This document shows, one piece after another, positions 8,260 through 16,554 of a stretch of 64,000 nucleotides of DNA (positions are counted from its first letter, which is position 1; each line of letters opens with the position of its first letter). The notes beneath the pieces are model-generated. The model made no database searches. It worked only from the letters and a program-made list of their open reading frames with translations, and was not told the DNA's origin. A program made the position numbers and the translations under genes. Source of the DNA: Psychrobacillus sp044762855 (GTDB taxonomy: Bacteria; Bacillota; Bacilli; Bacillales_A; Planococcaceae); assembly GCF_044762855.1 (NCBI RefSeq), contig NZ_JBIWFB010000003.1:351901-415900 (forward strand), in the 5' to 3' direction.

Positions 8260-9458
8260 TGATTATCCACCACTTTTGAAAGGATTTGATCTGCTTCCTG
8301 CATCGTTTCATCGATAAACTGTTCATCAATAACTGGCAAATATCTGCTACCTTTTGGATGTCTATATAAATCTTGTAATACATGTTTCCATTCAAAAGTA
8401 TCCCACTCGCTCATCATTTCTAGTAACATATTCGATTCTTTTCGTTCTTTTTTAGGAAGATTTACATGCAATTCCTTCAAGATTATAAATGATTGACCCA
8501 TCTCTATACTTTCTTGAATAAGAGATAACCACTCTTCTTTAGAGGATCCTTGTATGAGCTCACTCGTCTCATCTGAGATATCGGTTAAAGTAAGTTCGAC
8601 GATGGCGTTTCCATTTGCTTCCCTGTAGGATTTGAGCGTTTGTTCCAGATGATTTATTAATTCATTGGCATGGACAATTCCCTCACAAGAAACTTCTACT
8701 TCATCATATATAAATGCAGAGGAAGGGATAAATTGAAGTATTTCCTTATTTTCTGTTAATGTAACCTCATAAAACCCTTTTAAGCCCTGCTCGTTTCGGT
8801 GCCGACTTTGCGTATTACCTGGATAAACAATTGGAGGATCACTATGCAAAGTTTGACGCTTATGAATATGACCAAGTGCCCAATAATTATATCCTTTTGC
8901 GATTAAATCACTTTTTCGAAAAGGTGCATATACATCATGTTCGTCGTTTCCTATCACACTTCCATGCAGCATCCCAATGTGAATATGTTGGCCATTTGAG
9001 ACTGGGTAATGATTGTGCATCTCCTCCAAAATATGTCGCTCTTTATAACTAAATCCTGATATATGGATTTCATTGCCTTTAATATGGAGTGTTTTCGTTT
9101 CCACTTCTTCTCCAAATACCCGCACATTATCTGGAAGCTGAAACCGTACCCAATTGCCACTTAAATGATCATGGTTTCCATAACAAATAAAAACAGGAAT
9201 CCCTTTTGCCTGCAATGCTTCCATTCCTTTTTGAAATAAAGCTTGGGCACGTAAACTTCTATTTTCCCCATCATAAATATCCCCAACTATTAACACGAAA
9301 TCTGGCTTATTCTTCACTGCAAATTCTATAATATTAGTCAATGCATGAAAGGTGCTTTCCCGTATGTCTTTCCACTTACTTTGCGGAATGGAGGAAATCC
9401 CTTTAAAAGGGCTGTCCAAATGCAAATCAGCAATATGTAGAAATCGAATTTCTGTCAT
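8256..9458 (-). CDS. yhaO: SbcD-like DNA metallophosphoesterase YhaO
   Basis: Calcineurin-type phosphoesterase of 400 residues. The metal-binding motifs occur in order: HIADLHLDSP, VGDIYDGENRS, YGNHDHL, GMLHGS and ALGHIHKRQ. These match Mre11/SbcD nucleases. The start at 9458 (MTEIRFLH) is chosen over an in-frame codon 48 bases upstream because GAGGTGG lies just upstream and the first motif then begins at residue 7. First gene of the yhaO-yhaN-yhaM operon, overlapping yhaN by four bases. Role in DNA end processing is inferred from the family. Confidence 0.93.
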   Translation of the reverse strand: MTEIRFLHIADLHLDSPFKGISSIPQSKWKDIRESTFHALTNIIEFAVKNKPDFVLIVGDIYDGENRSLRAQALFQKGMEALQAKGIPVFICYGNHDHLSGNWVRFQLPDNVRVFGEEVETKTLHIKGNEIHISGFSYKERHILEEMHNHYPVSNGQHIHIGMLHGSVIGNDEHDVYAPFRKSDLIAKGYNYWALGHIHKRQTLHSDPPIVYPGNTQSRHRNEQGLKGFYEVTLTENKEILQFIPSSAFIYDEVEVSCEGIVHANELINHLEQTLKSYREANGNAIVELTLTDISDETSELIQGSSKEEWLSLIQESIEMGQSFIILKELHVNLPKKERKESNMLLEMMSEWDTFEWKHVLQDLYRHPKGSRYLPVIDEQFIDETMQEADQILSKVVDNQ

Positions 9459-9555
9459 TGCTTCCACCTCATTTCTAAAAACGAATATTTGTTCTAATTT
9501 TATCATAAAGAAAAGACTGTATACAAATGAATATATACAATCTTTCTATCCTTTG

Positions 9556-9753
9556 CTAGTTAGCATGATGTTCTTTTTTCATTTGTTGTAAAGTTGCCAT
9601 TAAACCAGTGAATCCTGCTAAAAAAGCAGGGAAAATACTAAAGAGTAAAAACTTCCAATTGTCTGTTATTAATGAAACACATAGGAAAATCACCGGAATT
9701 CCAATCAATGCAAATAAGGAAATAATTAGCGCTAGTTTCGTATTGTTTTTCAT
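9556..9753 (-). CDS. Small two-helix membrane protein
   Basis: A 65-residue protein with two hydrophobic helices and a basic, His-ending C-terminus. The start at 9753 (MKNNTKLAL) has GGGGGAG eight bases upstream; an ATG two codons earlier is too close to that site. It follows the DUF2178-like gene by 26 bases and is probably the third gene of that small operon. It loosely resembles DUF5325 proteins, but I do not claim that family. Confidence 0.65.
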   Translation of the reverse strand: MKNNTKLALIISLFALIGIPVIFLCVSLITDNWKFLLFSIFPAFLAGFTGLMATLQQMKKEHHAN

Positions 9754-9779
9754 AATCATAACTCCCCCATCTCAGTTTT

Positions 9780-10091
9780 CTAGTTAGATCTATTAGCAAT
9801 GAGTGATCCAATTCCATATGAAAGCATATGGATAACCCAAATCGCCGTCATTAAGAAAAATGCTAATCCTGGTCCTTCCATAAAAATAACAATCAGCCAT
9901 ACGATTAAAATGGTTATTGTTGTAACAGTCCAAGATAAGGAACGGGCTTTTTCATGAATCTTCATATATCGTTCATCAAACCATCTTCTTTTCTTTCCTA
10001 CACTTCTCATAACTAAAAATACAATTGCCATGATTAAAATCGCAAGCGGTAAACCTAACAAAAAGGATAATAAATCAAAGTTTTCATACAT
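9780..10091 (-). CDS. DUF2178-like small membrane protein
   Basis: A 103-residue protein with three hydrophobic helices and the cytoplasmic segment WFDERYMKIHEKARSLSW between helices one and two. DER-x(3)-I-x(2)-KA-x(3)-S is the pattern I associate with DUF2178 proteins, which are typically encoded next to small XRE regulators. Here too: it begins two bases after the stop codon of the XRE gene. The pair is therefore probably a regulator plus the membrane protein it controls or senses through. Function is unknown. Confidence 0.7.
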   Translation of the reverse strand: MYENFDLLSFLLGLPLAILIMAIVFLVMRSVGKKRRWFDERYMKIHEKARSLSWTVTTITILIVWLIVIFMEGPGLAFFLMTAIWVIHMLSYGIGSLIANRSN

Positions 10092-10093
10092 TC

Positions 10094-10291
10094 CTATTCC
10101 TCCTCATAGATAAATATTTCTTCTATTGTACATTGGAACAATTTTGAAAGCTTAAAAGCTAATGTAATGGATGGGTTATATCTACCCTTTTCTAATGAAA
10201 TAATCGTTTGTCTAGAAACATCCAACAAAATCGACAATTCATCTTGCGTCATCCCAAGTGCCATTCGCTTTTCCCTCACTAAATTTTCCAT
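10094..10291 (-). CDS. Small XRE-family transcriptional regulator
   Basis: A 65-residue protein that is almost only a helix-turn-helix domain: LVREKRMALGMTQDELSILL, DVSRQTIISLEKGRYNPS, then FKLSKLFQCTIEEIF. This is the YozG/YgzD-type stand-alone XRE layout. The start at 10291 is chosen because TAGGA lies about six bases upstream and the protein then has the usual family length; a longer in-frame reading would run through the upstream operator palindromes. Two perfect 16-bp palindromes directly upstream suggest autoregulation. Operon with the two membrane proteins downstream. Confidence 0.88.
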   Translation of the reverse strand: MENLVREKRMALGMTQDELSILLDVSRQTIISLEKGRYNPSITLAFKLSKLFQCTIEEIFIYEEE

Positions 10292-10310
10292 CCTAATTCC
10301 TACTTTCTTT

Positions 10311-10342
10311 GTAAAGCTAGCTTTACGTAAAGTATACTTTAC
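10311..10342. promoter_or_regulatory. Tandem palindromic operator of the XRE operon
   Basis: Two abutting perfect 16-bp palindromes, GTAAAGCTAGCTTTAC (10311-10326) and GTAAAGTATACTTTAC (10327-10342), share the arms GTAAAG/CTTTAC. A further half site ACTTTAC occurs near 10364. They lie just upstream of the XRE start and are probably its binding sites. Confidence 0.75.
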
Positions 10343-10431
10343 TATCCAACAAGACGTCAAGCTTACTTTACATTTATTTTTAGAATTTTTAATGTATAAT
10401 ATATTTAAGACGAATAAAGGGGTGTGTTTTA

Positions 10432-10617
10432 ATGAAGACGTATAAATTTACAGCATTTGAACCAACAGGAAAGCTTATTGCCGAAGAAACATGGACTTTC
10501 GAAAACGACGAGGAAGCAAAGAAAAAAGGGGAAGCAGCAATTGAAGAAAAAGGGCTACTAGATTCCACACATCGTTTAGTAAACAGCGCTGGGAAGCTTG
10601 TTTTGTTTCATGTGTAA
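10432..10617 (+). CDS. yhzD: YhzD-like small protein
   Basis: A 61-residue soluble protein with conserved pieces TAFEPTGKLIAEE, EEAKKKGEAAIEEKGLL and the ending SAGKLVLFHV. These match my recollection of B. subtilis YhzD, which also sits near yhaMNO. Function is unknown. Start supported by AAAGGGGTG eight bases upstream and a likely extended -10 (TGTATAAT ending at 10400). It is divergent from the XRE operon, so the palindromic operator region may also influence it. Confidence 0.75.
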   Translation: MKTYKFTAFEPTGKLIAEETWTFENDEEAKKKGEAAIEEKGLLDSTHRLVNSAGKLVLFHV

Positions 10618-10624
10618 GAATGGT

Positions 10625-10661
10625 AAAGGACTAAAACCTTTGTGGTTTTAGTCCTTTTTTG
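10625..10661 (+). terminator. Intrinsic terminator of yhzD
   Basis: Stem AAAGGACTAAAACC / GGTTTTAGTCCTTT followed by T residues. Confidence 0.9.
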
Positions 10662-10734
10662 TGTGGTGTGATTTCTTAAGAAATGAGTTTAGTTGGAATT
10701 TTTGGGTGGTTAGTTGGAAAATTAGATTTTTCCC

Positions 10735-10770
10735 ACCAAAAAGCGACCTGTTCGATTAACAGGTCGCTGC
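10735..10770. terminator. Terminator of the GGDEF-EAL gene
   Basis: Stem AGCGACCTGTT / AACAGGTCGCT. On the minus strand it is followed by a T run (AAAAA at 10737-10741 on the plus strand). Confidence 0.85.
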
Positions 10771-10789
10771 TTTATTTTATCATTAATAC

Positions 10790-12928
10790 TTAGAATGCTT
10801 CTTTCTTTTTAACAAGCATTTCTGTTATTTTCCATAATTCTACGGGTCTAGAAAAATAATAACCTTGGAAATAGTCACAAAAGTTTTCTGTTAAAAATTT
10901 TAGTTGACTCTCTGTTTCTACTCCTTCTGCTGTTACTTTCATTCCTAGGCGATGGGCAAGTTGTATGATCAAATGAATGATAGCCCTTGCTTTAGGATCA
11001 CTCTCAATATCTTTTATGAACATCCGGTCTATTTTGAGAATATCGAAAGGATAATTCTTCAAATAGGACAATGATGAGTATTGGGTGCCAAAGTCATCAA
11101 TTGCAAGTTGAACACCATAATCTTTTAGTATTTTCAGTTTATTGATTGTTTCAGTCTGAAAGTCCATTAATATGCCCTCTGTAATTTCGAGTTCTATTAA
11201 TTGTGGAGGAATATCGTGTTCTTCAATTGTTTGAATAATTTGGTTTACTATATCCTTCTGCTCAAATTGTTTTGGCGATATATTAATTCCCATAACCATT
11301 GGTGGAAGTCCCATATCCAACCATTCTCTTATTTGTCTAATTGCGGTCTTCATTACCCAACTGCCAATTTGATTGATCATTCCATTTTTTTCAGCGACGG
11401 GAATAAATTCATTTGGGAATATCACTTGTCCATCAGGGGTTTGCCAACGTATTAACGCTTCAAAACCTACTAATTGCGAATCTTTTTCTATTTTAGGTTG
11501 ATAGTGCAAAGTAAATTCTTGATGTTCCATAGCATTAATCAATTTGCTTTCGATATTAAAGCGGTTCAATGGAGAAAAAAGTAAATCCGATTCGAATATA
11601 CGAAAACCGTTATTGCGGCTTTTGTTTGCTTTAGATTCATACATGGCTAAATCCGCATTCTTTAAAAGTTCCTTTACAGTGTTTCCTTGTTCTGGAGAAA
11701 AAGTGGCACCAATGCTCAGCGATATATAATGACTTTGATTTTCGATTACATAAGGTTCATTCATATAATCAATTAAAGCTTTACAACGGCTCATCAACTC
11801 TTGCTTAGAAGTAACATTAGGTGTGGCCAAAACAAATTCATCTCCACCGAGACGTCCAATCACTTCATGCGGAAGAACAAATTGTTGTAATCTATTAGAT
11901 ACTATTTTTAATAAGTCATCGCCAGCTTGATGACCGAAATGATCGTTTATATATTTGAAGTTATCTAAATCAAATAAAATAACTGTCACTAAATGATCAG
12001 ATTCTCTATTCATTAACATTTCAGATATGCGGTCCGTTAAAAACCTGCGATTAGGAAGTCCAGTTAGTGAATCATGATAAGCCATATGAGAGATTTTTAG
12101 TTCAGCTTCTTTACGACTCGTAATGTCAGTGCGGATAGCTGTATATTGATACACCTTACCTTCTTTATCTAAAAAGGGAACAATGGTTGTATCCACCCAA
12201 TATAATTCTCCATTTTTTTTCTTATTTAATATTTCTCCTCGCCATATACTGCCATTTCTTATAATTTTCCACATTTCATTAAAAAAACTTTTCGGATGAT
12301 ATCCAGAATTAGTCATAGTATGAGGACTCCCAACTAATTCATTCCGACTATATCCTGAAATTTTACAGAACAAATCATTAACATACGTAATGTTTCCGTG
12401 TATATCCGTAAAGGTGACAAGTGTCGATTCATCCAATGCATACTTCATATCTGCCAAATGGCGAAGCGTATCATCCAACTGGATTTGAGTCTCGCGTAGA
12501 GCAGTAATATCTTGTGTAATTCCAGTAACTCTTTGTTCATTTATATAGTGAAGATTCGCTTTCACAAGCACGTGAATTAACGATCCATCCTGTCGAATTA
12601 TTCTATATTCATTTTCTACGAGTCGAGGTTCCACATTACCTTCAAATAAGGAACTAGCTTGCATTATCACGCTTTTTCTATCTTCCTCATAAACATAGTT
12701 ATTGATATATGTAGTTATAGGAAGTACTTTTGGCATATCAGGATAACCCAACATTTCGATAAGTTCTTCACTTAGGTGTAAATACCCAGTTTGTAAATCA
12801 TATTCCCACATACCAATTTTGGAGATTCTCAACGATTCCGAATAGGCTGATGCATTAAAGAGACTGCTGTTATGATTAGTATTATTTTCAAGGTTTCGAA
12901 AGGTCTTATTTGACATAATTTTACACAC
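10790..12928 (-). CDS. PAS-PAS-GGDEF-EAL cyclic-di-GMP protein
   Basis: Cytoplasmic sensor and cyclic-di-GMP enzyme of about 710 residues. Two PAS/PAC domains lie at about 25-145 and 155-275. The GGDEF domain (about 280-445) has an intact active site RLGGDEF near residue 361. The EAL domain (about 455-700) keeps GFEALIRW near 488, DDFGTQYSSL and AEGVETESQ. Both catalytic halves look complete, so it could make or break c-di-GMP; which dominates cannot be told from sequence. No membrane segment is seen. The start is uncertain (ATG at 12928 or 12916). Monocistronic. Confidence 0.92.
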   Translation of the reverse strand: MCKIMSNKTFRNLENNTNHNSSLFNASAYSESLRISKIGMWEYDLQTGYLHLSEELIEMLGYPDMPKVLPITTYINNYVYEEDRKSVIMQASSLFEGNVEPRLVENEYRIIRQDGSLIHVLVKANLHYINEQRVTGITQDITALRETQIQLDDTLRHLADMKYALDESTLVTFTDIHGNITYVNDLFCKISGYSRNELVGSPHTMTNSGYHPKSFFNEMWKIIRNGSIWRGEILNKKKNGELYWVDTTIVPFLDKEGKVYQYTAIRTDITSRKEAELKISHMAYHDSLTGLPNRRFLTDRISEMLMNRESDHLVTVILFDLDNFKYINDHFGHQAGDDLLKIVSNRLQQFVLPHEVIGRLGGDEFVLATPNVTSKQELMSRCKALIDYMNEPYVIENQSHYISLSIGATFSPEQGNTVKELLKNADLAMYESKANKSRNNGFRIFESDLLFSPLNRFNIESKLINAMEHQEFTLHYQPKIEKDSQLVGFEALIRWQTPDGQVIFPNEFIPVAEKNGMINQIGSWVMKTAIRQIREWLDMGLPPMVMGINISPKQFEQKDIVNQIIQTIEEHDIPPQLIELEITEGILMDFQTETINKLKILKDYGVQLAIDDFGTQYSSLSYLKNYPFDILKIDRMFIKDIESDPKARAIIHLIIQLAHRLGMKVTAEGVETESQLKFLTENFCDYFQGYYFSRPVELWKITEMLVKKKEAF

Positions 12929-13312
12929 ATCCTATACATCCATTTTAGGACTTCACACATATGATATTATATCTATTTATCATATGAAAAGATATGATTT
13001 TTATCACAGTAAATGAGAATAATTTTCACTGTTAATAATCCATTTAATGCCTTATATTTTTTTTTATGGATATTTATCAATAAAACAGTGACCGGTTTCT
13101 ATTTAATGACCGCTACTTATTATTGATACTTCTTTATTCATCCCAATTCCAATAGGTGATTTCGCCCAGTTGAACACTCCGAATTTCTTTTATATCCTTC
13201 AATTTTAAAAACACTTTGACTTGGTCCGTTATAACACCGCTCCACAAGCTTGGAATCCTTGTTCTGAAGTTTCTTAAATCCTCTATGTTAGTTGTAAAAG
13301 GATATTTTACCC

Positions 13313-13352
13313 ACAAAAAAAGCAGAAGATCGCAAATTCTTGATCTTCTGCT
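13313..13352 (-). terminator. Terminator of the enoyl-CoA hydratase gene
   Basis: Stem AGCAGAAGATC / GATCTTCTGCT with seven consecutive T residues after it on the minus strand. Confidence 0.88.
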
Positions 13353-13384
13353 GCTAATTATTTCACTCATTTCAACGAACAACT

Positions 13385-14164
13385 TTATACTCCTTTGAAT
13401 GCAGGCTTACGTTTTGAAACAAATGCATTTAGCCCTTCTACATGATCTGCCGTTTTACGCATTGCTGTTTGAGTTATTGCTTCTTGCTCTAATATAGACT
13501 CTAGCTCTTTTATTTGTACTGCATGTAAGATTTCTTTTGAAGCAATCATTGCCGCTATTGGTGATTGTAGTAGCTTTTGTGCATAGGACGTTGCGGTTGC
13601 CCATCCTAGTCCATCGGATGCAACTTCATCCACTAAGCCGATTACTTTTGCCTCTTTCCCAGTAAATAGCTGGCCATTCCACATTAGTTGTTTTGCTTTT
13701 GGAATTCCAACTCTTTCTTTTAAGAAAAAGTGGCCTCCACCATCTGGCACTAGTCCAATGCCAATAAAGTTCATAGCCAATTTACTATTTTCTTCGGCAA
13801 TGACTAAATCGCAACCAAGTACCATACTAAAACCAAGCCCTGCTGCCGCTCCGTGAACAGATGCAATTGTAATTTGTGGTAAAGTATACAATGCTAATGC
13901 AATACGTGATACATATTTCATCGCTTCTTCTATATTTAATGAATTCTCCGGATCAATCATCGCTTTAATATCTCCACCAGCCGAAAATGCGCGACCTTCT
14001 CCTTTTAACAGCAGTACTTGCACCGAAGTATCTTCTTTTATGGATTCCAAGCAATCTGCAAGCTCCATCATCATCACTTCATTCATCGAGTTCATTGACT
14101 CTGGTCGATTTAATGTTAAAGTGGCGATTCTTCCTTCTTTTTCTAAATTAATCGAAGTAAACAT
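13385..14164 (-). CDS. yhaR: Enoyl-CoA hydratase/isomerase family protein (YhaR-like)
   Basis: Crotonase-fold enzyme of 259 residues acting on acyl-CoA thioesters. The oxyanion-hole segment FSAGGDIKAM and VHGAAAGLGFSMVLGCDLVIA are typical. In the second catalytic position the motif reads GLVPDGGGHFFL, with Asp where hydratases have Glu, as in PaaG-type isomerases. This suggests isomerase-like rather than classical hydratase chemistry. B. subtilis yhaR lies in the same region. The substrate cannot be inferred because no other fatty-acid gene adjoins. It is a single gene with its own terminator. Confidence 0.85.
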   Translation of the reverse strand: MFTSINLEKEGRIATLTLNRPESMNSMNEVMMMELADCLESIKEDTSVQVLLLKGEGRAFSAGGDIKAMIDPENSLNIEEAMKYVSRIALALYTLPQITIASVHGAAAGLGFSMVLGCDLVIAEENSKLAMNFIGIGLVPDGGGHFFLKERVGIPKAKQLMWNGQLFTGKEAKVIGLVDEVASDGLGWATATSYAQKLLQSPIAAMIASKEILHAVQIKELESILEQEAITQTAMRKTADHVEGLNAFVSKRKPAFKGV

Positions 14165-14247
14165 TCCATTCTCCCCTTTGTAAATGAATAGTTATTCATT
14201 ATTATTACATTCGCCATCATTCACGATATTCCTTCTTTACGATAAAA

Positions 14248-14279
14248 AAGGATCTCACCCAATTGTGGGGAGATCCTTT
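14248..14279 (-). terminator. Terminator of the yheB-yheA operon
   Basis: Stem AAGGATCTC / GAGATCCTT followed on the minus strand by a run of T residues. Confidence 0.88.
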
Positions 14280-14282
14280 TCA

Positions 14283-14627
14283 TTAGATACCTTCATATAA
14301 ATCTTGTACAGGTTTGATGAGCACACGATTTACTTCTTCGATTAATTGACTTAATGCCATTTCTGCTTGCAGCATTTGTGCAATTTTTGCATTGTTTTGG
14401 GCAAGCTGCGCAGTTTTTTGAGCATATTCTAATTCTTCGCCAGCAATTTCTTCGCCTTTCATTTGCTTTTCCTGAAGGGTTAATTGGATTTTGCGAAAAC
14501 TTTGGAATAGTGCTAATGCTTCTGCATCAGCTTTTACAGCATCGACGGCTGCCTTTACGTTAGCGAACTCAGTTGTTTTGCGTAATGTTGCTTCTAGTTT
14601 GTTAATGTCGTCATAAATATTGATCAT
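14283..14627 (-). CDS. yheA: YlbF/YmcA-family protein YheA
   Basis: Helical, cytoplasmic 114-residue protein of the YlbF/YmcA/YheA family (UPF0342). Related YlbF and YmcA, with YaaT, form a complex affecting RNase Y and developmental regulation; YheA itself has no settled role. The sequence is almost wholly amphipathic helix (LFQSFRKIQLTLQEKQMKG). It follows yheB by 15 bases and shares an operon and terminator with it, as in B. subtilis. Confidence 0.92.
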   Translation of the reverse strand: MINIYDDINKLEATLRKTTEFANVKAAVDAVKADAEALALFQSFRKIQLTLQEKQMKGEEIAGEELEYAQKTAQLAQNNAKIAQMLQAEMALSQLIEEVNRVLIKPVQDLYEGI

Positions 14628-14642
14628 TATAGTTAGCCCCTT

Positions 14643-15794
14643 TTATCCCGTAATAAATACGATAATCCCTTGAACAATCCCAATAAGACCTCCAAGAAAT
14701 CCGCCTAAAACGGTAATCATTTTAAATTCTCTTTTCGAAATTCCAAGTACAATATCTTCCAAACGTTCTACTGGGAAAGAATCGACTTGCTCTTTTACCA
14801 TATCTTCTAATTTCATTTTACGCAATACTTCTTCTAATTTTGCCTCGGCTTCAATAAAAGCAAAATTAGTAAGCTTAGGAACTAGCTTTGTTTGCGTCCA
14901 TTCTGCTGCTTCTGGGAAATAAAAAACTAAGCTGTGACTTAAACGTTCCTCTATTGCCAGTTGTTCAGTTAAATATTTCTTCACATTTCCAATGACCGGT
15001 TCAAAGTCAAAGCCATCAATCATCTCTACAATTGGACGATCTTTTAACTTTTCCCATTCATTACGGACAATATTTTCTAACATATTTTTTGTTCCAGGAG
15101 CTTTTAAAAATTTCAAGATTTCAGGTTGTACTTTTCCTGCAAGTGAGGAAGATTCTCCAACAAACATTTGAATCATACTACCGAGTGTTCCTTTAGTCGA
15201 AAGAAAATCATCAATTAAGTTTTTTACTGTCATTTTGCCTTGTTCCGATTCGAAAAAGTCTTCTCCCTTTTCCAAAATATAAGCAACAATTTCGCCAACT
15301 TTCATATCTGCTTTTTGTTGCCAGTCGACAGGTGCTAACTCACGGATTGTTTCCTGTTCGAATCTAGATTTTAATTGTTTAAACTGGAGATCTACTTGAT
15401 TTTCAATTTTTCCATTTGCCATGGACGCAATATTTTCAATACCACCGAGCTTTAACCAATCTGCAATTGTTTTATCGGAAAGAAGTATCTTTTCATTCAA
15501 TTGACGGACGATCAATTTAGTTGCCTTTTCTTGCATATCTTCATTAAAATATTTTCTTTTAAAAATTTCAGGAGTTAATAGGTGATTAATCACTGTATTT
15601 CCCAATTGTTTTGCTAGTTCATCTCGTCTTTTTGGTATTAAACCGGGTGTGAATGGAACACGCCAGGATCCGATATATTTTGCCTGATGTGGTCGAAATA
15701 ACATTTTAATCGCTAAATGATTCGTTACTGCTCCAATAGCTGCGCCGACGACTGCCATAAATGCGATTGTCCATATAAAATTCATCTGTTTCAC
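14643..15794 (-). CDS. yheB: DUF445 membrane protein YheB
   Basis: Protein of 383 residues (UPF0754/DUF445) with one hydrophobic helix at each end (FIWTIAFMAVVGAAIGAVTN at the start, LGGFLGGLIGIVQGIIVFIT at the end) and a long helical middle. Conserved N-terminal pieces ITNHLAIKMLFRPH-like and PFTPGLIPKRRDELA are diagnostic of the family. Function is unknown. First gene of the yheB-yheA operon. Confidence 0.93.
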   Translation of the reverse strand: MKQMNFIWTIAFMAVVGAAIGAVTNHLAIKMLFRPHQAKYIGSWRVPFTPGLIPKRRDELAKQLGNTVINHLLTPEIFKRKYFNEDMQEKATKLIVRQLNEKILLSDKTIADWLKLGGIENIASMANGKIENQVDLQFKQLKSRFEQETIRELAPVDWQQKADMKVGEIVAYILEKGEDFFESEQGKMTVKNLIDDFLSTKGTLGSMIQMFVGESSSLAGKVQPEILKFLKAPGTKNMLENIVRNEWEKLKDRPIVEMIDGFDFEPVIGNVKKYLTEQLAIEERLSHSLVFYFPEAAEWTQTKLVPKLTNFAFIEAEAKLEEVLRKMKLEDMVKEQVDSFPVERLEDIVLGISKREFKMITVLGGFLGGLIGIVQGIIVFITG

Positions 15795-15851
15795 CTTTTT
15801 CCTCTAGCTTCAAATTTATTATAGCAGAGGAAGGACAAACACTAAAAGAAT

Positions 15852-16241
15852 TTACAATGCGTTGTACATGGTCGAAAATCGAATAGCATGCTCTGTTTCG
15901 TCATGCATCGCCACAAACAGCGGAGCGTATGCCTGCTGAATCGGTATTTGGAGCAGCATTTCTTTGTACATTTCGGCTGCTTCTAACTCGTCTTTAATTG
16001 CACTTTTTGCACATTCTTTTAGATCAAAACACTCTTTAGGCTCCGGGAAATTTTGAACAAATGTCCCCGTCAGCATATAATATAATTGTTGGAACATTTC
16101 GTAATGGCTTTTTTCATCTATATAGACATGCTCGATAAAGCTCTGCCAATACGGATCATCCGTTAATTTATACATAGAACGATAAAAGTGATAATCTTCA
16201 TATTCGTTTAGTATTGCTTGTTTTAATTTATCAGTAAACAA
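15852..16241 (-). CDS. Ferritin-like domain protein
   Basis: A 129-residue helical protein with carboxylate/His pairs at rubrerythrin-like spacing: ILNEYEDYHFY, DEKSHYEMF, KDELEAAEMY and HDETEHAIRF. These could hold a di-iron site, so a role in iron or peroxide chemistry is plausible but not shown. It resembles small ferritin-like proteins of Bacillales such as YhjR. Single gene, divergent from yheE. Confidence 0.8.
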   Translation of the reverse strand: MFTDKLKQAILNEYEDYHFYRSMYKLTDDPYWQSFIEHVYIDEKSHYEMFQQLYYMLTGTFVQNFPEPKECFDLKECAKSAIKDELEAAEMYKEMLLQIPIQQAYAPLFVAMHDETEHAIRFSTMYNAL

Positions 16242-16289
16242 TTAGACGCTCCTTCATTAGTCATTTCTACTAGTGTATGCGAATAAATT

Positions 16290-16517
16290 ATGCCACATGA
16301 AAGGTTGATAGAATTGCTACAGCATTTTAGTTTTAAACCCTTATATGAAAACAAACAATTACCAGGTTGGTCTATTTCTTTCTTTTATAAACGAACGAGA
16401 TACGCCGCTGAATATGAGCCTGATGGCACGATCAAATGGATTGGCGATGCGCCTGGCGACGAAGAGACTGTCAAGAAAATGATTCATGAGCTTATGCTTT
16501 TTCATGTATATGACTAA
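16290..16517 (+). CDS. yheE: YheE-like protein (DUF5342)
   Basis: Small soluble protein of 75 residues. The pieces LPGWSISFFYKRTRYAAEYE, GTIKWIG and MIHELMLFHVY match the B. subtilis YheE family, and yheE has the same neighbours there. Function is unknown. The ATG at 16290 has no Shine-Dalgarno. A TTG at 16314 with AAAGG nine bases upstream is an alternative start that would remove eight residues. Confidence 0.75.
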   Translation: MPHERLIELLQHFSFKPLYENKQLPGWSISFFYKRTRYAAEYEPDGTIKWIGDAPGDEETVKKMIHELMLFHVYD

Positions 16518-16518
16518 A

Positions 16519-16554
16519 AAAACGCAAGGGATTTTTTCCCTCGCGCCTTTTATG
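16519..16554. terminator. Bidirectional terminator between yheE and the MFS gene
   Basis: Hairpin around AAGGGA / TCCCT with GC-rich base (CGC / GCG), A-rich on the left and T-rich on the right, between convergent genes. Confidence 0.75.

Noticed and set aside
13134..13382. 82-codon minus-strand ORF (ends VQLGEITYWNWDE)
   Set aside because: It runs across the terminator of yhaR and lacks a ribosome-binding site. The last part could be a fragment of an old gene, but nothing supports it as a present gene.
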